From Enterobacter asburiae (GTDB taxonomy: Bacteria; Pseudomonadota; Gammaproteobacteria; Enterobacterales; Enterobacteriaceae), in assembly GCF_021440515.1 (NCBI RefSeq), contig NZ_JAKCMV010000015.1:1-64000 (forward strand): a stretch of DNA of 64,000 nucleotides, given 5' to 3'. Numbering within the stretch: position 1 is the first letter of the stretch; each line of letters opens with the position of its first letter. The notes below the pieces were generated by a model. The model was not told where the DNA came from and made no database searches. It was given only the letters and a program-made list of their open reading frames with translations. A program made the position numbers and the translations under genes. Below, piece by piece: positions 57,036 to 64,000 of the stretch.

Positions 57036-59618
57036 TTAGCCAACGACCAGATTCAGCAGTTTACCCGGTACGTAGATTGCTTTACGTAGGGTAACGCCCT
57101 CAAGATACTTCGCAACCAGCGGTTCCTGACCTGCACGCTCGCGTACCTGTTCTTCGGTTGCATCGACCGCCACGGTAATTTTACCGCGCACTTTGCCGTT
57201 TACCTGCACCACAACCAGCGTGGTGTTTTCAACCATGGCTGCTTCATCAGCAACCGGCCACGGCGCGTTGTCGATATCGCCTTCGCCTTTCAGCTCTTGC
57301 CACAGGGTGAAGCTTGCGTGTGGCGTGAACGGGTTCAGCATACGCACCACTGCCAGCAGGGCTTCACGCATTAATGCGCGATCCTGCTCGCCGTCCTGCG
57401 GGGCTTTCGCCAGCTTGTTCATCAGTTCCATAATAGCCGCAATTGCGGTGTTGAAGGTCTGACGACGACCAATATCATCGGTCACTTTCGCAATGGTTTT
57501 ATGAACATCGCGACGCAGCGCCTGCTGATCTTCGCTCAGTGCCGCGGCGTTAAGCGCAGGGGCATCACCCTGAGAGGTGTGCTCGTAAACCAGTTTCCAG
57601 ACGCGTTTCAGGAAGCGGTTAGCGCCTTCTACGCCGGATTCCTGCCACTCCAGGGTCATATCCGCCGGAGATGCAAACATCATGAACAGACGCACGGTAT
57701 CCGCGCCGTAACGCTCAACCATCACCTGCGGGTCGATGCCGTTGTTTTTGGACTTCGACATCTTGCTCATGCCGGTATACACCAGTTCATGACCTTCGGC
57801 GTCTTTTGCCTTCACGATACGGCCTTTCTCGTCGCGCTCAACGATGGCATCAACCGGAGACACCCAGTTACGCTCGCCGTTAACGCCCACGTAGTAGAAG
57901 GCATCCGCCAGCACCATGCCCTGACACAGCAGCTGTTTGGCTGGCTCGTCAGAGTTCACCAGGCCCGCGTCGCGCATCAGCTTGTGGAAGAAGCGGAAGT
58001 AGAGCAGGTGCATGATGGCGTGTTCGATACCGCCGATGTAGATATCAACCGGCAGCCAGTAGTTCGCCGCTTTGGAGTCCAGCATACCTTCCTGATACTG
58101 CGGGCAGGTGTAGCGCGCGTAGTACCAGGATGATTCCATAAAGGTGTCAAAGGTGTCGGTTTCACGCAGCGCAGGCTGGCCGTTAACGGTGGTTTTTGCC
58201 CACTCAGGATCGGCTTTGATCGGGCTGGTGATGCCGTCCATGACCACATCTTCCGGCAGAATAACCGGCAGCTGATCTTCTGGGGTTGGCAGCACGGTGC
58301 CATCTTCCAGGGTCACCATTGGGATTGGCGCGCCCCAGTAACGCTGACGGGAAACGCCCCAGTCGCGCAGACGGTAGTTAACTTTACGCTCGCCGACGCC
58401 CAGAGAAGCCAGCTTGTCGGCGATGGCGTTGAAGCCCTCTTCGAAGCTCAGACCGCTGAATTCGCCGGAGTTGAACAGGGTGCCTTTTTCGGTCAGCGCC
58501 TGCTCGGACAGGTCAGGTTCAAAACCGTCAGCCGCCAGAATAACCGGCTTGATGTTCAGGCCGTATTTGGTGGCAAATTCATAGTCGCGCTGATCGTGAC
58601 CCGGAACGGCCATCACCGCGCCCGTGCCGTATTCCATCAGGACGAAGTTCGCCGCCCAGACCGGGATCGCTTCACCGGTCAGTGGGTGAATGGCTTTAAA
58701 GCCGGTGTCGACGCCTTTTTTCTCCATCGTCGCCATGTCTGCTTCGGCCACTTTGGTGGTACGGCATTCATCGACGAAGGTCGCCAGCTCTGGATTGTTC
58801 TCTGCCGCTTTCTGCGCCAGCGGATGACCCGCAGCAACCGCCAGATAGGTCGCACCCATGAAGGTGTCCGGGCGGGTGGTATAGACGGTCAAGGTCTGGT
58901 CGTAGTTTTCGACGTTGAAGGTGATTTCTACGCCTTCAGAACGGCCGATCCAGTTGCGCTGCATGGTCTTAACGGTGTCAGGCCAGTGATCCAGGTTATC
59001 CAGATCGTTCAGCAGTTCGTCAGCGTAAGCGGTGATTTTGATAAACCACTGTGGGATCTCTTTACGCTCAACTTTGGTGTCACAGCGCCAGCAGCAGCCG
59101 TCGATAACCTGTTCGTTCGCGAGAACGGTCTGGTCGTTCGGGCACCAGTTAACGGCAGAGGTCTTCTTATACACCAGGCCTTTTTTATACAGCTCGGTGA
59201 AGAACTTCTGCTCCCAACGGTAGTATTCCGGGGTACAGGTCGCCAGCTCGCGGCTCCAGTCATAGCCGAAGCCCAGCATTTTGAGCTGGTTTTTCATGTA
59301 GGCGATGTTGTCGTAGGTCCACGGCGCAGGTGCCGTGTTGTTTTTCACCGCCGCGCCTTCAGCCGGCAGGCCGAACGCATCCCAGCCGATTGGCTGAAGG
59401 ACGTTTTTGCCCAGCATACGCTGGTAGCGTGCAATCACATCACCGATGGTGTAGTTACGCACGTGGCCCATGTGTAGTCGACCAGAAGGATAGGGAAGCA
59501 TCGACAGGCAGTAATACTTCTCTTTGCTCTCGTCTTCGGTTACTTCAAAGGTGCGCTTCTCGTCCCAGTGTTGCTGGACTTTGGATTCTATCTCTTCCGG
59601 GCGGTATTGCTCTTGCAT
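57036..59618 (-). CDS. leuS: Leucine-tRNA ligase
   Basis: Class Ia aminoacyl-tRNA synthetase of 860 residues, the E. coli length. HIGH-type motif [20 protein letters not shown] lies near residue 42; the CP1 editing domain contains [15 protein letters not shown] near 247; KMSKSKNNG lies near 620. The ATG at 59618 (MQEQYRPEE) is chosen; the 31-residue extension to 59711 covers the leader and lacks conservation. It heads leuS-lptE-holA-nadD. Confidence 0.97.
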   Translation of the reverse strand: MQEQYRPEEIESKVQQHWDEKRTFEVTEDESKEKYYCLSMLPYPSGRLHMGHVRNYTIGDVIARYQRMLGKNVLQPIGWDAFGLPAEGAAVKNNTAPAPWTYDNIAYMKNQLKMLGFGYDWSRELATCTPEYYRWEQKFFTELYKKGLVYKKTSAVNWCPNDQTVLANEQVIDGCCWRCDTKVERKEIPQWFIKITAYADELLNDLDNLDHWPDTVKTMQRNWIGRSEGVEITFNVENYDQTLTVYTTRPDTFMGATYLAVAAGHPLAQKAAENNPELATFVDECRTTKVAEADMATMEKKGVDTGFKAIHPLTGEAIPVWAANFVLMEYGTGAVMAVPGHDQRDYEFATKYGLNIKPVILAADGFEPDLSEQALTEKGTLFNSGEFSGLSFEEGFNAIADKLASLGVGERKVNYRLRDWGVSRQRYWGAPIPMVTLEDGTVLPTPEDQLPVILPEDVVMDGITSPIKADPEWAKTTVNGQPALRETDTFDTFMESSWYYARYTCPQYQEGMLDSKAANYWLPVDIYIGGIEHAIMHLLYFRFFHKLMRDAGLVNSDEPAKQLLCQGMVLADAFYYVGVNGERNWVSPVDAIVERDEKGRIVKAKDAEGHELVYTGMSKMSKSKNNGIDPQVMVERYGADTVRLFMMFASPADMTLEWQESGVEGANRFLKRVWKLVYEHTSQGDAPALNAAALSEDQQALRRDVHKTIAKVTDDIGRRQTFNTAIAAIMELMNKLAKAPQDGEQDRALMREALLAVVRMLNPFTPHASFTLWQELKGEGDIDNAPWPVADEAAMVENTTLVVVQVNGKVRGKITVAVDATEEQVRERAGQEPLVAKYLEGVTLRKAIYVPGKLLNLVVG

Positions 59619-59830
59619 GGCAGCCAGTGGTCCTGTTTTCAATACAGCTACAAATGTAGCCAATGGATGTGTTGTCAGATCGGCATAGCATAGCCCAAAC
59701 GCCCGCGTCAAAACAGCCTTTCACGCAAATGCGCTTTGCAGGAATTTACCGGGTCTGTGCTTCACCTGACAAAGCAGTGTCCAAATAAGGTCTATTATTA
59801 GAAACAGTTACTGACCCGGGAGGCAAAAGG

Positions 59831-60313
59831 ATGAACAAGGTTGCTCAATTTTACCGCGAACTAGTTACTTCACTGACGGAACGCCTGCGTAACGGCGAGC
59901 GAGATATCGACGCGCTGGTTGAACAAGCCCGCGTGCGGGTGATGCAAACGGGTGAGTTAACGCGAACCGAAGTCGAAGAGGTCACGCGCGCTGTTCGCCG
60001 CGACCTGGAGGAGTTCGCGCGCAGCTACGAAGAGAGCCAGGACGAGGTCGCCGACAGCGTATTCATGCGGGTGATCAAAGAGAGCCTGTGGCAAGAGCTG
60101 GCCGATATCACCGATAAAACCCAGCTTGAATGGCGCGAAGTGTTCCAGGATCTGAACCATCACGGCGTGTACCACAGCGGCGAGGTGGTCGGGCTGGGAA
60201 ATCTGGTGTGCGAGAAGTGCCATCACCATATTGCGGTGTATACGCCGGACGTGCTGCCGCTGTGCCCGAAGTGCGGTCACGACCAGTTCCAGCGCCGACC
60301 GTTTGAGCCATAA
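59831..60313 (+). CDS. ybeL: YbeL, zinc ribbon DUF1451 protein
   Basis: Protein of 160 residues with a long N-terminal helical part (LRNGERDIDALVEQARVRVM) and a C-terminal zinc ribbon: CEKC near residue 131 and CPKC near 148. Function not established. The ATG has a GGGAGGCAAAAGG site. In E. coli a ybeQ-hscC block separates it from rihA; here only repeats do. Confidence 0.92.
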   Translation: MNKVAQFYRELVTSLTERLRNGERDIDALVEQARVRVMQTGELTRTEVEEVTRAVRRDLEEFARSYEESQDEVADSVFMRVIKESLWQELADITDKTQLEWREVFQDLNHHGVYHSGEVVGLGNLVCEKCHHHIAVYTPDVLPLCPKCGHDQFQRRPFEP

Positions 60314-60356
60314 ATAAAAGCAGAACGGCAACAAAGTTACCGTTTTTAGTGTCTGC

Positions 60357-60469
60357 TCCCTCTCCCTGCGGGAGAGGGTTGGGGTGAGGGCATCCCACCG
60401 CACAAGGTAAAAAAACTGTTTGCTCCCTCTCCCCGTGGGAGAGGGCCGGGGTGAGGGCATCAGGCCGCA
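60357..60469. repeat. Two CCTCTCCC-family repeats between ybeL and rihA
   Basis: Units at 60357-60402 and 60424-60469 have the same orientation and a 21-base spacer. Each has a CCTCTCCC...GGGAGAGG palindrome followed by GGGGTGAGGGCAT. The second overlaps the 3' end of rihA, supplying its stop codon; the first has CCC in place of that stop. Confidence 0.88.
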
Positions 60470-61401
60470 GAGTAATAACCCAGTCTCTCCGCCAGCAAAT
60501 CCACAAACGCCTCACGGTCGATATCCACCATCACCGTAGTATTAGGCTTATTCCCGGACAGCGAATAGTAATCCACCACCGTCATTCCCTGCGTGTATTT
60601 CCCCTGCGTTTCCACGCCCACCCAGCGCTCAATGGTGGTAAAGATGTCAGGCTTCAGCAGCCAGGCGATAGTGCAAGGGTCGTGCAGCGGCGCGCCGTGG
60701 AATCCCCATTTCTCATCTTTGTGATACTCCAGGAAGAAGTCGAGCAGCTCCGCCACGGTGGTGGCAACCGGGTTGCCGATTGCGCGGAAGCGTTCGGTGT
60801 CTTCTGACATGATCTGCGCGCGGTGGGTCACATCCAGTCCGGCCATCACAATCGGCAATCCTGACTGGAAAACAATTTCAGCCGCTTCCGGGTCAACAAA
60901 GATGTTGAACTCGGCCGCGGGCGTCCAGTTTCCCAGCCCCATCGCGCCGCCCATAATAACGATACGGGCGATTTTGCCGTGCAGTTCAGGATGGCTGTTA
61001 AGCAGCAACGCGACGTTGGTTTGCGGGCCGGTAGCGACCAGCGTGACCGGCTCCTGGCTTTCGCGCAGCACCTTTGCCATTAGCTCAACGGCGGTGCAGT
61101 TTTGCGGCGCAAAGCCAGGCTCAGGTAACGCCGGGCCGTCCAGGCCGGACTCGCCGTGAACGTTGTCGGCGATAATCAGCTCGCGCATCAGGGGCTTCAC
61201 CGCGCCGCCCGCCACCGGAATATCCGGGCGCTTTAGCAGGGTCAGCATCCGCAGCACGTTGCGCAGCGTTTTGTCCGGCGTCTGGTTCCCGGCAGATGAG
61301 GTCACCGCTTTGAGGTCAAGTTCAGGGGAGGCAAGAGCAAGGACGAGTGCAATCGCGTCATCATGACCTGGATCGCAGTCGAGAATGATAGGTAAGGCCA
61401 T
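60460..61401 (-). CDS. rihA: Pyrimidine-specific ribonucleoside hydrolase RihA
   Basis: Cleaves cytidine and uridine to ribose and base. It has 313 residues (E. coli 311), nucleoside hydrolase family. The calcium site [12 protein letters not shown] is near residue 8; further family stretches are [20 protein letters not shown] near 152 and [10 protein letters not shown] near 240. The ATG at 61401 matches MALPIILD; the extension to 61497 is rejected. The C-terminal S-A-A and TGA come from a repeat. Confidence 0.95.
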   Translation of the reverse strand: MALPIILDCDPGHDDAIALVLALASPELDLKAVTSSAGNQTPDKTLRNVLRMLTLLKRPDIPVAGGAVKPLMRELIIADNVHGESGLDGPALPEPGFAPQNCTAVELMAKVLRESQEPVTLVATGPQTNVALLLNSHPELHGKIARIVIMGGAMGLGNWTPAAEFNIFVDPEAAEIVFQSGLPIVMAGLDVTHRAQIMSEDTERFRAIGNPVATTVAELLDFFLEYHKDEKWGFHGAPLHDPCTIAWLLKPDIFTTIERWVGVETQGKYTQGMTVVDYYSLSGNKPNTTVMVDIDREAFVDLLAERLGYYSAA

Positions 61402-61521
61402 AGCGTTCTCCATTTTTAGCGTTATTTTGTGACAAGGGTAACGCTGCAATATGAAGTCGACGAGAGAAAGAAATGCAAAGCGTGAAGTAGTGCGCAATCA
61501 ACAGATTGCGCACATAACGGA

Positions 61522-62247
61522 TTAATGCAGGATTTTAGCGAGGAAGTCTTTTGCGCGGTCGGATTTCGGATTCGCGAAGAACTCTTCTTTCGGTGAATCT
61601 TCGACGATTTTCCCTTCATCCATGAAGATCACGCGGTTCGCCACTTTGCGGGCAAAGCCCATTTCGTGGGTCACCACCATCATGGTCATCCCTTCGTGCG
61701 CCAGCTCCACCATCACGTCGAGCACTTCGTTGATCATCTCAGGATCGAGCGCTGACGTCGGTTCATCAAACAGCATGGCGACCGGATCCATGCATAGCGC
61801 ACGGGCAATCGCGACACGCTGCTGCTGGCCGCCGGAAAGCTGCGCCGGGAACTTATCGGCGTGTGCCGACAGCCCAACGCGCTCCAGTAGCTTCAGCCCT
61901 TTCTCGCGCGCCGCTTTTTTATCGCGCTTGAGCACTTTCACCTGCGCCAGCGTCAGGTTCTCGATGATCGACAGGTGAGGGAACAGCTCGAAGTGCTGGA
62001 ACACCATGCCGACGTGGGAACGCAGCTGCGCCAGATTCGTCTTCTTATCGTTCACTTTGGTGCCGTTGACGACGATCTCACCCTGCTGTACCGGCTCCAG
62101 GCCGTTGACCGTTTTGATGAGCGTGGATTTACCGGAGCCTGACGGGCCGCAAACCACCACCACATCGCCTTTTTTGACTTCGGTAGAGCAGTCGGTCAGC
62201 ACCTGAAAGTGCCCATACCATTTAGAAACATTTTTCAGGGAAATCAT
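61522..62247 (-). CDS. gltL: Glutamate/aspartate ABC transporter ATP-binding protein
   Basis: ATPase of the GltIJKL glutamate/aspartate importer, 241 residues. Walker [10 protein letters not shown] near residue 35, Q-loop [10 protein letters not shown] near 81, signature [15 protein letters not shown] near 135, Walker [15 protein letters not shown] near 155. Its ATG overlaps the gltK stop by one base. It is the last gene of gltIJKL. Confidence 0.96.
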   Translation of the reverse strand: MISLKNVSKWYGHFQVLTDCSTEVKKGDVVVVCGPSGSGKSTLIKTVNGLEPVQQGEIVVNGTKVNDKKTNLAQLRSHVGMVFQHFELFPHLSIIENLTLAQVKVLKRDKKAAREKGLKLLERVGLSAHADKFPAQLSGGQQQRVAIARALCMDPVAMLFDEPTSALDPEMINEVLDVMVELAHEGMTMMVVTHEMGFARKVANRVIFMDEGKIVEDSPKEEFFANPKSDRAKDFLAKILH

Positions 62248-62921
62248 TACACAGTCCTTTTCTTCAGCCAGCTGACCAACAGCGACGCGCTTAAACTAAT
62301 TGCAAAATAGACCGCACCGGCAAACAGAATCATCTCGACCTGCGTACCATCGCGCTCGCCAATGGTGGAGGCGGTACGGAAGAAGTCTGCCAGGCTGAGT
62401 ACGTAGACCAGCGAGGTATCCTGGAACAGCACAATACCCTGCGTCAGCAGCAGCGGAACCATGGCGCGAAACGCCTGCGGCAAAATGATGAGCTGCATGG
62501 ACTGCCAGTGGGTCATCCCCAGCGCCAGCGCGGCGCTCGACTGCCCGCGAGAGATGCTCTGGATCCCCGCGCGGATAATCTCTGAATAATAGGCCGCCTC
62601 AAACATCGAAAACGCCACCATCGCCGAGATCAGACGAATGTCCGATTTTGGCGACAGTCCCAGTACGTTCTGTAAGAAGCCCGGCACAATCAGATAAAAC
62701 CACAGCAGCACCATCACCAGCGGGATAGAGCGGAACACGTTGACGTAGGCGGTGGCAAACCAGGCAAGCGGCTTAAAGCTTGAGAGGCGCATCACCGCCA
62801 GCAGGGTGCCCCACACGATACCGATGATGATGGCGGTCACGGTGATCTTGAGCGTGATCACCAGGCCATCAAGCAGATAGGGCATCGATGGAACGATAGA
62901 ACTCCAGTCAAATTCGTACAT
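62247..62921 (-). CDS. gltK: Glutamate/aspartate ABC transporter permease GltK
   Basis: Permease of 224 residues, HisMQ family, with about five membrane segments and the cytoplasmic coupling EAA loop ([20 protein letters not shown] near residue 132). It pairs with GltJ. Its ATG and stop each share one base with the neighbouring genes, so translation is coupled. Confidence 0.95.
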   Translation of the reverse strand: MYEFDWSSIVPSMPYLLDGLVITLKITVTAIIIGIVWGTLLAVMRLSSFKPLAWFATAYVNVFRSIPLVMVLLWFYLIVPGFLQNVLGLSPKSDIRLISAMVAFSMFEAAYYSEIIRAGIQSISRGQSSAALALGMTHWQSMQLIILPQAFRAMVPLLLTQGIVLFQDTSLVYVLSLADFFRTASTIGERDGTQVEMILFAGAVYFAISLSASLLVSWLKKRTV

Positions 62922-63661
62922 TATTTACCCCCCAGATTGCCCGGCAGGCGAATTTTGCGTTCAACCAGGTTCATCACCAGCATGATGACAGCGTTTATCA
63001 GAACATAGGCGAGCGTGATCGCGGTGAAGGATTCCCACGCGTGCGCGGAGTAATCCAGCAGCTTCCCGGCCTGCGCCGCCATATCGACCAGCCCGATGGT
63101 GGAGGCAATGGCCGAGTTTTTCACCAGGTTCATCATCTCGGAGGTCATCGGCGGAACGATCACGCGGTAGGCGTTAGGCAGCAGCACGTAGCGGTAGGTC
63201 TGCGGCAGCGTCAGCCCCATCGCCAGCCCGGCGTTCTTCTGCCCGCGCGGCAGAGACTGAATGGCGGCACGCACCTGCTCGCACACGCGTGCGGCGGTGA
63301 AAAGCCCCAGACAGAGCATCGAGGAGACAAAGAACTGAATATTCGGATCCAGCTCAGACTTGAACCACATGCCAATCTCTTCCGGCAGTAGTTCAGGAAT
63401 AACCAGATACCAGGTAAAGAACTGCACGATCAGCGGAACGTTACGGAACAGTTCCACATAGAGGGTGCCAATAGTTGAAAGAAAACGGTTAGGAACGGTA
63501 CGCAGAATACCGAACAGCGAGCCGACGAGAAACGCGATGATCCAGGCCGTGATGGAAAGCGCCACGGTGACCTGAAAGCCGCTCCACAGCCAGCCGAGAT
63601 AGGTGGTGTTGCCGAACGGGGCTTGTTGCAGAAAAATGCCCCAGTTCCAGTCGATTGACAT
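62921..63661 (-). CDS. gltJ: Glutamate/aspartate ABC transporter permease GltJ
   Basis: Permease of 246 residues, E. coli length, HisMQ family. The EAA loop is [20 protein letters not shown] near residue 145. The start at 63661 ([10 protein letters not shown]) has GGAG upstream; the extension to 63748 runs through the SroC terminator and is rejected. It is translated from the same operon as gltI but lies beyond a terminator. Confidence 0.95.
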   Translation of the reverse strand: MSIDWNWGIFLQQAPFGNTTYLGWLWSGFQVTVALSITAWIIAFLVGSLFGILRTVPNRFLSTIGTLYVELFRNVPLIVQFFTWYLVIPELLPEEIGMWFKSELDPNIQFFVSSMLCLGLFTAARVCEQVRAAIQSLPRGQKNAGLAMGLTLPQTYRYVLLPNAYRVIVPPMTSEMMNLVKNSAIASTIGLVDMAAQAGKLLDYSAHAWESFTAITLAYVLINAVIMLVMNLVERKIRLPGNLGGK

Positions 63662-63670
63662 AATAAACTC

Positions 63671-63821
63671 CGGAAAAAAAAGGGTAGCAGCGCTACCCTC
63701 GAAGATTGGTGAGAAGCTCAATGTTCGCGCTGAGTGGGGAACGACCACTCAGCGTATAGTCTGTCCGCGCTTCCCGACAATCGAGAGGGCAGGAGATCCC
63801 GCCCCTGTCGTTCTAATTAGT
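63671..63821 (-). ncRNA. sroC: SroC small RNA region (gltI-gltJ intercistronic)
   Basis: In E. coli and Salmonella, SroC is an RNA of about 150-160 nt released by RNase E from the gltI-gltJ junction; it ends at an internal terminator and sponges GcvB. Here the 155-base gltI-gltJ gap has the same layout: it begins at the gltI stop (63817) and ends at a strong hairpin with eight T. The assignment rests on position and terminator; the ends are estimates. Confidence 0.7.
63674..63698 (-). terminator. Intra-operon terminator between gltI and gltJ
   Basis: On the minus strand GGGTAGC-GCT-GCTACCC (63682-63698) is followed by eight T (63674-63681). This partial terminator should lower gltJKL relative to gltI and forms the 3' end of SroC. 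Confidence 0.93.
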
Positions 63822-64000
63822 TAAGAGCTTTATCGTTTGGTGTTTTGAACAGCGCTTTCATGTCGTCGGACAGTTCAAAGTTCATGTTGAGATTTTTTGG
63901 TGGAATCGGGTTCTTGAACCACTTATCGAACCATTTCGTCGCTTCGCCGGAGGTCTGTTTCTCAGCGATGGTGTCATCGATCAGCTTTTTGAAGTCCGCA
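63817..64000 (-). CDS. gltI: Glutamate/aspartate periplasmic binding protein (C-terminal 60 residues)
   Basis: Only the 3' end is inside the window. The frame reads ADFKKLIDDTIAEKQ, then WFDKWFKNPIPPKNLNMNFE and ends FKTPNDKALN before TAA at 63817. This is the C-terminus of GltI, the substrate-binding protein of the adjacent gltJKL transporter. Confidence 0.93.
   Translation of the reverse strand, partial: ADFKKLIDDTIAEKQTSGEATKWFDKWFKNPIPPKNLNMNFELSDDMKALFKTPNDKALN

Noticed and set aside
3250-60469. CRISPR array
   Set aside because: The repeats are scattered singly or in inverted pairs at gene ends, without regular spacers, and no cas gene is present.

Overview
The window is a chromosomal segment of a Gram-negative enteric bacterium, most like the Enterobacter cloacae group (Enterobacter, Lelliottia or Leclercia). 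The protein sequences and gene order follow the Escherichia coli K-12 map from the enterobactin cluster to the glutamate/aspartate transporter, but GC content is higher and a Klebsiella-like methionine salvage block is present. These assignments rest on family recall and visible motifs, not on a database search.

Layout. 1-13.6 kb: enterobactin synthesis, export and uptake (entF 3' part, fepCGD, entS, fepB, entCEBAH) with three Fur-box-like sites. 13.7-16.1 kb: cstA-ybdD. 16.1-24 kb: an accessory block with an overlapping RelE-like toxin/XRE antitoxin pair, a frameshifted short-chain dehydrogenase behind hcxA, and a divergent ribose-type ABC transporter operon ending in an LVIVD-repeat protein. 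24-29.6 kb: the complete 5-methylthioribose/methionine salvage set (mtnK, mtnA, mtnD, mtnC, mtnB, mtnE), with tandem MetJ boxes in both divergent promoter regions. 29.6-32.5 kb: ybdM-ybdN-ybdO. 33-37.3 kb: ahpC-ahpF, uspG, ybdR. 37.3-42.4 kb: a 29-residue membrane protein, rnk, a flavin reductase-like gene, rna, dcuC, pagP. 42.4-47.7 kb: cspE, a 28-residue membrane protein, crcB, ybeM, tatE, lipA, ybeF, lipB. 47.8-59.6 kb: the envelope and growth cluster ybeD, dacA, rlpA, mrdB, mrdA, rlmH, rsfS, nadD, holA, lptE, leuS. 59.8-64 kb: ybeL, rihA and gltLKJ(I), with the SroC small-RNA region between gltJ and gltI.

Compared with the K-12 order as I know it, this segment lacks fepE, dsbG, the citrate fermentation cluster, cobC and the ybeQ-hscC block. 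It gains the toxin-antitoxin pair, the SDR gene, the ABC/LVIVD operon and the mtn genes.

The most notable observations are these. (1) One interspersed repeat family supplies the last codons and the TGA stop of four unrelated genes (fepC, entS, mtnA, rihA). (2) An uncharacterised ABC transporter/LVIVD/hydroxycarboxylate dehydrogenase module sits beside methionine salvage, with degenerate MetJ-like sites. (3) An orphan small-RNA-like transcript unit lies where dsbG is expected. (4) An intrinsic terminator and a possible leader peptide stand just ahead of cspE. (5) Two unnamed membrane micro-proteins of under 30 residues are present.
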